Shown here: positions 59,834-64,000 of the stretch, one piece after another
Layout of the letters: each line of letters begins with the position of its first letter
Numbering within the stretch: position 1 is the stretch's first letter
Origin: Micromonospora sp. WMMD812
Lineage (GTDB): Bacteria; Actinomycetota; Actinomycetes; Mycobacteriales; Micromonosporaceae
Direction: 5' to 3'
DNA length: 64,000 bases
Assembly (NCBI RefSeq): GCF_027497215.1
Contig: NZ_CP114904.1
Coordinates: forward strand, 2,378,001 to 2,442,000
Program-made: the position numbers and the translations under genes
Notes under the pieces: generated by a model
Databases searched by the model: none
Seen by the model: the letters and a program-made list of their open reading frames with translations, nothing else
What the model was told of the DNA's origin: nothing

Positions 59834-61018
59834 ATGAAGGCTTTGACGTGGCAGGGCAGGCGGGACGTACGGGTGGAGGAGGTGCCCGACCCGCGGATCG
59901 AGGAGCCGACGGACGCGATCGTCCGCATCACCTCGACCGCGATCTGCGGTTCGGACCTGCACCTCTACGAGGTGCTCGGGCCGTACCTCAAGCCGGGCGA
60001 CGTGCTCGGGCACGAGCCGATGGGCATCGTCGAGGAGGTCGGCTCGGCGGTGACCCGGCTCAAGCCGGGCGACCGGGTGGTGGTGCCGTTCAACATCGCC
60101 TGCGGCGACTGCTGGATGTGCCGGCGGCAGCTGTACGCGCAGTGCGAGACCACCCAGGTCCGCAGCGAGGGCAAGGGCGCCGCGCTGTTCGGCTACACCT
60201 CCCTCTACGGCTCGGTGCCCGGCGGGCAGGCCGAGCACCTCCGTGTGCCGCACGCCGACTTCGGCCCGATCGTCGTCCCGGAGAGCGGCCCGGACGAGCG
60301 GTGGCTCTACCTGTCCGACGTCCTGCCCACCGCCTGGCAGGCGGTGAAGTACGCCGACACCCCGCCCGGCGGCACCCTGGCCGTCTTCGGACTCGGCCCG
60401 GTGGGGCAGTTCTGCGCCCGGGTCGGCCGGCACCTCGGCGCCGGCCGGGTGATCGGCCTCGACCTCGTTCCGGAGCGGCTGGAGCTGGCCCGCAAGCACG
60501 GCGTGGAGGTGCTCGACGTCCGGGAGCTCGACGACGTGCCGGGGGCGCTCGTCGACCTGGTGGACGGGCGCGGCCCGGACGCGGTGATCGACGCGGTCGG
60601 CATGGAGGCGCACGGCGCCCCCGCCGGCAAGATCGCCCAAGCCGCCGCCGGGCTGCTGCCGGACCGACTGGCCCAGGGGATGATCGACCGGGCCGGTGTG
60701 GACCGGCTCACCGTGCTGCACGCCGCGGTGAAGGGCGTCCGGCGGGGCGGCACCGTCTCGATCTCCGGGGTCTACGGCGGCGAGCAGGACCCGATGCCGC
60801 TGATGGAGATGTTCGACCGGGGCATCCAGCTGCGGATGGGCCAGTGCCACGTCCGCCGGTGGATCGACGAGATCATGCCGCTGCTGGACCGCGACGACGA
60901 TCCGCTGGGCGTGGAGGACTTGCGTACCCACCGGGTGCCGTTGCCGCGGGCGCCGGAGGCGTACGAGATGTTCCAGCAGAAGCGGGACGGCTGCGTGAAG
61001 GTCGTGCTGGAACCGTGA
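59834..61018 (+). CDS. Zinc-dependent alcohol dehydrogenase (formaldehyde dehydrogenase-like)
   Basis: A 394-residue medium-chain dehydrogenase. AICGSDLHLYE (catalytic zinc Cys) and GHEPMGIVEEVG (His, Glu) form the active site; the structural-zinc Cys set is CGDCWMCRRQLYAQCE. FGLGPVGQFCARVGRHLGAGRVIGLDL is the NAD(P) site. The long insert (HGAPAGKIAQAAAGLLPD) is typical of the glutathione-independent formaldehyde-dehydrogenase-like branch. The next gene, an SDR, overlaps by 4 bases, so the pair may carry out successive redox steps. It lies after a hairpin leader. Confidence 0.88.
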   Translation: MKALTWQGRRDVRVEEVPDPRIEEPTDAIVRITSTAICGSDLHLYEVLGPYLKPGDVLGHEPMGIVEEVGSAVTRLKPGDRVVVPFNIACGDCWMCRRQLYAQCETTQVRSEGKGAALFGYTSLYGSVPGGQAEHLRVPHADFGPIVVPESGPDERWLYLSDVLPTAWQAVKYADTPPGGTLAVFGLGPVGQFCARVGRHLGAGRVIGLDLVPERLELARKHGVEVLDVRELDDVPGALVDLVDGRGPDAVIDAVGMEAHGAPAGKIAQAAAGLLPDRLAQGMIDRAGVDRLTVLHAAVKGVRRGGTVSISGVYGGEQDPMPLMEMFDRGIQLRMGQCHVRRWIDEIMPLLDRDDDPLGVEDLRTHRVPLPRAPEAYEMFQQKRDGCVKVVLEP

Positions 61019-61959
61019 GCCGGGTGGTGGTGGTCGTCGGGGCCACCAGCGGGATCGGGCGGGCGGCGGCCCGGGCGTTCGCCGGGCGCGGCGACCGCCT
61101 GGTGCTCGCCGCCCGTGCCCCACAGGCCCTGGCCGACGTACGCGGCGAGTGCGCGGCCGTCGGGGCCGAGGTGCTCACCGTGCCCACCGACGTCACCACC
61201 CCCGGGGCGCTGGACGCGCTGGCCGAGGCCACCGTCGACCGGTTCGGCCGGATCGACGTCTGGGTGCACACCGCCGCGGTGACCGCGTACGGCCCCTTCG
61301 AGCGGCTGCCCGCACGGACCTTCGACCAGGTGGTGCGGACCGACCTGCTGGCCGCCGCCGAGGCGGCCCGGGTCGCGTTGCGGCACTTCCGGGTCGCCTC
61401 GGCGGGCACCCTGATCCTCACCGGCTCGGTGCTCGGGCACATCACCGCGCCCTACCTGAGCAGCTACGCCACGGCGAAGTGGGGACTGACCGGGCTGGCA
61501 CGCACGCTCCAGCAGGAGTTGCGGGACGCCCCGGACATCCACCTCTGCCTGGTCAACCCCGGCAGCGTGGACACCCCGATCTACCAGCGGGCGGCCCACC
61601 ACCTGGGCCGGACCGGTCGGCCACCCCCGCCGATCACCACGCCGGAGCGGGTGGCCCGCGCCATCGTGGACTGCGCCGACCGGCCCCGCCGGCAGGTGTC
61701 GGTGGGCCGGCTCAACCCGCTGATGCGGGTCGGCTTCACCGTGCTGCCCGGCCTCTACGACACCCTGGTGGGTCCGCTCATGCGGCGACTGGGACTGGAC
61801 GGCCCGACGGTCGCTCCGCACGACGGCGTGGTCTTCGCCCCGGACCCGGCCAGCGAGAGGGTGCGCGGCGGCTGGCTGCCCGACCTCGGACGGCCGCTGC
61901 GGGCCGTCCGCGGACTGCCCGGCGCCGTCGTCGCCGGGGTCCGGCGGCGGGCGCGGTGA
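61015..61959 (+). CDS. Short-chain dehydrogenase/reductase
   Basis: A 314-residue SDR. VVVVVGATSGIGRAAARAFA is the NAD(P) site; HTAAVTAYGP (the NNAG-type motif), LTGSVLG (Ser), YLSSYATAKWGL (Tyr-x3-Lys) give the catalytic tetrad. An extra C-terminal 70 residues (FTVLPGLYDTLVGPLMRRLGLDG) look membrane-associated, as in several actinobacterial SDRs. The GTG at 61015 overlaps the alcohol dehydrogenase stop (GTGA), and a shared pathway is likely. Confidence 0.9.
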   Translation: MSRVVVVVGATSGIGRAAARAFAGRGDRLVLAARAPQALADVRGECAAVGAEVLTVPTDVTTPGALDALAEATVDRFGRIDVWVHTAAVTAYGPFERLPARTFDQVVRTDLLAAAEAARVALRHFRVASAGTLILTGSVLGHITAPYLSSYATAKWGLTGLARTLQQELRDAPDIHLCLVNPGSVDTPIYQRAAHHLGRTGRPPPPITTPERVARAIVDCADRPRRQVSVGRLNPLMRVGFTVLPGLYDTLVGPLMRRLGLDGPTVAPHDGVVFAPDPASERVRGGWLPDLGRPLRAVRGLPGAVVAGVRRRAR

Positions 61960-62045
61960 CCCGTCGCCGGGATCACCGGTATCGATCGGCTCGCCTAGGG
62001 TGGTGGACCGGAGAGCACTCCGGCGCACCACGACGGGAGAGACGA

Positions 62046-63050
62046 TTGACTATCAGGGTGAACCGCAGGACCGCGCTCGGCCTCGGCACGGTGGCCACGG
62101 CCGGCACCGTGCTGGGCACCGCCACACCGGCGTCCGCCGACACCGCGCCCGCCGCCACACCGGAACGGGTCGCCGCCCGGCTGGCCGCGGCCTACGAGCG
62201 GGAGACCACGCGGGCCGGCGGGAACTGGCAGGCGTACGTCAGCGTGGCCGGCACCGCCGGCGGCACACCGGTCGTAGCCGTCGCCGAGTCGCCCGACCAG
62301 CGGATCGAGGCGTACAGCGTGAACAAGATCGCCGTCGCCACCGCCGTGCTCGACAAGGTCGACCGGGGTTTGCTCGCCCTGGACCAACGGGTGGAGGTGA
62401 CCGCGTCGATCGTCGTGCCCGGCGGAGACGGCATCTTCAGCCTCGACGGCGCGTACCCCAGCTCGGTGACCCTCGGCCACGCCCTCGCGGCCCTGCTGAC
62501 CGTCTCGGACGACACCGCCGTCCGGCTCTGCGGCCTGGTCTGCCCGGCCGCCGAGCTGAACAGCATCCTGGTCGCCAAGGGCTTCCCCAACACGCAGGTG
62601 GAGCCGGTCGCCAACCCGAACCGGTTCTTCCTCGGCACCAGCACCCCCCGGGAGACCCACGAGCTGCTGCGCGCGCTGGTGGCCGGCACGCTGCTCTCCC
62701 CCGCCTCCACCACGTTCCTGCTCAACCTGCTGCGCTCCCCCATCGCGTTCACCGACGGGATCCGGCGCACCATGTCGTCGGACGAGCGGGCCCGTATCGC
62801 CACCAAAGCCGGCTGGTTCGGCAGCGCGCGGCACGAGGCCGGGATCGTCTTCGACGCTGCGGGCGCCCCGCTGCTCACGTACGCGCTCTTCGCCGACGGG
62901 CAGGCCGGCGCGGACGACTTCGGTGCCACCCACCCCGCCGTGCAGGCCCGGGCCCGGCTCGGCCGGGTCTTCCTCGACGCGACGGCGCGGCTGACCGGAA
63001 CGGGCGCGCGGCACCGGCTGACCGCGCAGCGCCCGAGCAACGGCGGCTGA
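62046..63050 (+). CDS. Tat-exported beta-lactamase-fold serine hydrolase
   Basis: A 334-residue protein. NRRTALGLGTVATAGTVLGT with a following AxA site (PASADTA) is a Tat signal. The mature part has the class A beta-lactamase/transpeptidase fold: YSVNKIAVATAV (SxxK, nucleophile Ser), LTVSDDTAVRLC (SDN replaced by SDD), and TKAGWFG (KTG replaced by KAG). It could be a beta-lactamase-like esterase, or a peptidoglycan-binding protein. I chose the TTG at 62046 because GGGAG lies 6 bases before it; a GTG at 62058 lacks a ribosome site. Confidence 0.85.
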   Translation: MTIRVNRRTALGLGTVATAGTVLGTATPASADTAPAATPERVAARLAAAYERETTRAGGNWQAYVSVAGTAGGTPVVAVAESPDQRIEAYSVNKIAVATAVLDKVDRGLLALDQRVEVTASIVVPGGDGIFSLDGAYPSSVTLGHALAALLTVSDDTAVRLCGLVCPAAELNSILVAKGFPNTQVEPVANPNRFFLGTSTPRETHELLRALVAGTLLSPASTTFLLNLLRSPIAFTDGIRRTMSSDERARIATKAGWFGSARHEAGIVFDAAGAPLLTYALFADGQAGADDFGATHPAVQARARLGRVFLDATARLTGTGARHRLTAQRPSNGG

Positions 63051-63284
63051 CCCGTCCGACGCCGGGCGGGTCGGCACGTCCCGATCCGCCCGGTGCCGGA
63101 CCCACGGCGCGGCCGCACGCCGGCTTCCCACCCCGGAGCAGCGCTGACCGGCCCCACGGCGCCGCCGCACGGCGGGCTCCCCGCCCCTGGCCGGCCTCGC
63201 GGCGCCGCCGCGCGCCGGGTTCCCCGGAGCGCGGCGGCGCGCGGTGGCTACGGTGTACTGCGGGAGACGGCCGGAGGGACGACC

Positions 63285-64000
63285 ATGCGCGGATCAGCGG
63301 AACGACCGGAACGCGACCGGGCCCTCGGCCGGCGGCTGGGCGGGCTCGCCGGCGTGGCCGCGCTGGCCGGGCTGGCCTGGGTGGCCCGGGACGTGCCGCT
63401 GGCGCTCGGCGGCCGGCTGGTCGGCGCGCGGGCCGAGCGGGCGGCACGATCGCCGCAGTTCCGCGACGGCACCTTCCACAACGCCGCGGGCGTCCGCTCG
63501 ACTCTCGCCGAGCCGGGCCGAAACCTGGTCTGGGAGCTGCTCTTCGGCAAGCAGAAGCGCCGTCCGAGCGCCGCCGTGCCGCTGCTGCGGCCGCTCGAGG
63601 CGCCCGCCGGCACCGACCCGACCCGCGAGCTCAACGTCATCTGGTACGGCCACGCCTCCGCGCTCATCGAGATCGAGGGCCGCCGGGTGCTGCTCGATCC
63701 GGTGTGGAGCGACCGCTGCTCGCCGTCCGCGCTGGTCGGCCCGCGCCGGCTGCACCAGCCCCCGGTGCGCCTCGACGAGTTGCCGCCGCTGGACGCGATC
63801 CTGATCTCCCACGACCACTACGACCACCTCGACCTCCCCACGGTGCGCGGGCTGCTGGCGGGCCAGTCCGCGCCGTTCGTGGTGCCACTCGGGGTCGGCG
63901 TGCACCTCGACCGGTGGGGCGTACCGGCGGACCGGATCATCGAGCTGGACTGGTCGGAGAGCCACCGGTTGGCCGGCCTGGAGATCACCGCGACGGCGGC
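63285..64000 (+). CDS. MBL-fold metallo-hydrolase, N-terminal part (cut by window edge)
   Basis: The frame is open to the last base, so the gene continues beyond the window; 238 codons are visible. A hydrophobic N-terminal helix (about 17-32, LGGLAGVAALAGLAWVA) may anchor it. ELNVIWYGHASALIEIEGRRVLLDPVWSDRCSP and ILISHDHYDHLDLPTV (HxHxDH zinc motif) place it in the NAPE-PLD-like branch of the metallo-beta-lactamase superfamily, which acts on lipids or phosphodiesters. GGAGGGACGACC precedes the ATG at 63285. Confidence 0.88.
   Translation, partial: MRGSAERPERDRALGRRLGGLAGVAALAGLAWVARDVPLALGGRLVGARAERAARSPQFRDGTFHNAAGVRSTLAEPGRNLVWELLFGKQKRRPSAAVPLLRPLEAPAGTDPTRELNVIWYGHASALIEIEGRRVLLDPVWSDRCSPSALVGPRRLHQPPVRLDELPPLDAILISHDHYDHLDLPTVRGLLAGQSAPFVVPLGVGVHLDRWGVPADRIIELDWSESHRLAGLEITATA

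Noticed and set aside
63101..63240. A further tandem repeat before the MBL gene
   Set aside because: Three blocks with CGGCGCCGCCGC are similar, but their spacing is uneven (about 52 and 43 bases). Low complexity of the GC-rich DNA explains it well enough.

Overview
The window is very GC-rich chromosomal DNA with dense, short-gapped genes, frequent GTG starts and many 4-base GTGA start/stop overlaps. F420-type LLM oxidoreductases, a PAC2 proteasome-chaperone homologue, XRE-DUF5753/DUF397 regulators, an IdeR/DmdR-type iron box and a MhuD-type haem oxygenase all point to an actinomycete. The whole set looks most like Micromonospora or another Micromonosporaceae member; this is inferred from gene content and not tested.

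Layout. 1-2.1 kb: the 3' end of an MFS exporter, a dead IS481-type transposase and a conserved hypothetical gene. 2.2-10.8 kb: stress and envelope genes (TM-helix channel, four-domain SpoIIE phosphatase/anti-sigma kinase, HAD phosphatase, Na+/H+ antiporter, FAD oxidoreductase, DUF3072, phosphoesterase, stress membrane protein). 10.8-12.4 kb: a scar holding a serine-recombinase remnant abutting a DUF1684 gene, then repeat-rich DNA. 12.4-18.5 kb: acetyltransferase, MarR-pirin pair, a tiny membrane protein, phospholipase D, an acetoacetate-decarboxylase-like protein and a SigB/F/G-type sigma factor. 18.5-25.3 kb: GNAT-permease operon, GPP34 gene divergent from an XRE-DUF5753/DUF397 pair, and HrpB helicase. 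25.3-36 kb: PP2C phosphatase, small membrane proteins, zinc-finger/antiporter pair, two LLM oxidoreductases, succinate-semialdehyde dehydrogenase, SGNH hydrolase, EcsC protein and a lytic-transglycosylase-like protein. 36-44.4 kb: PAC2 protein, exonuclease III, MhuD, a sortase with a probable substrate, TrmB, a DUF3516-type helicase and an unrecognised gene. 44.4-49 kb: palindromic repeats around a gene remnant, then a four-gene iron-siderophore uptake operon read leftward from an iron box. 49-64 kb: YciI protein, cytidine deaminase, HrpA, DUF998 protein, LysR divergent from sdhCAB, an alcohol dehydrogenase-SDR operon, a Tat-exported beta-lactamase-fold protein and a cut-off MBL hydrolase.

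How genes may work together. The SigB-family sigma factor, the SpoIIE/HATPase protein, the PP2C phosphatase and a SigB-like promoter before the DUF3072 gene suggest a general-stress network, although they are not adjacent. The iron-uptake operon and the MhuD homologue together suggest iron acquisition from siderophores and haem. The sortase and its upstream neighbour look like an enzyme-substrate pair. The LysR regulator probably controls sdhCAB through a palindrome in the shared control region.

No complete novel defence or mobile system was found. The most unusual material is non-coding or decayed: GC-rich tandem arrays touching stop codons, large palindromes in intergenic gaps, a recombinase scar, a transposase killed by a 5-bp slippage plus an amber codon, and hairpin leaders. 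I saw no tRNA, rRNA or CRISPR array.
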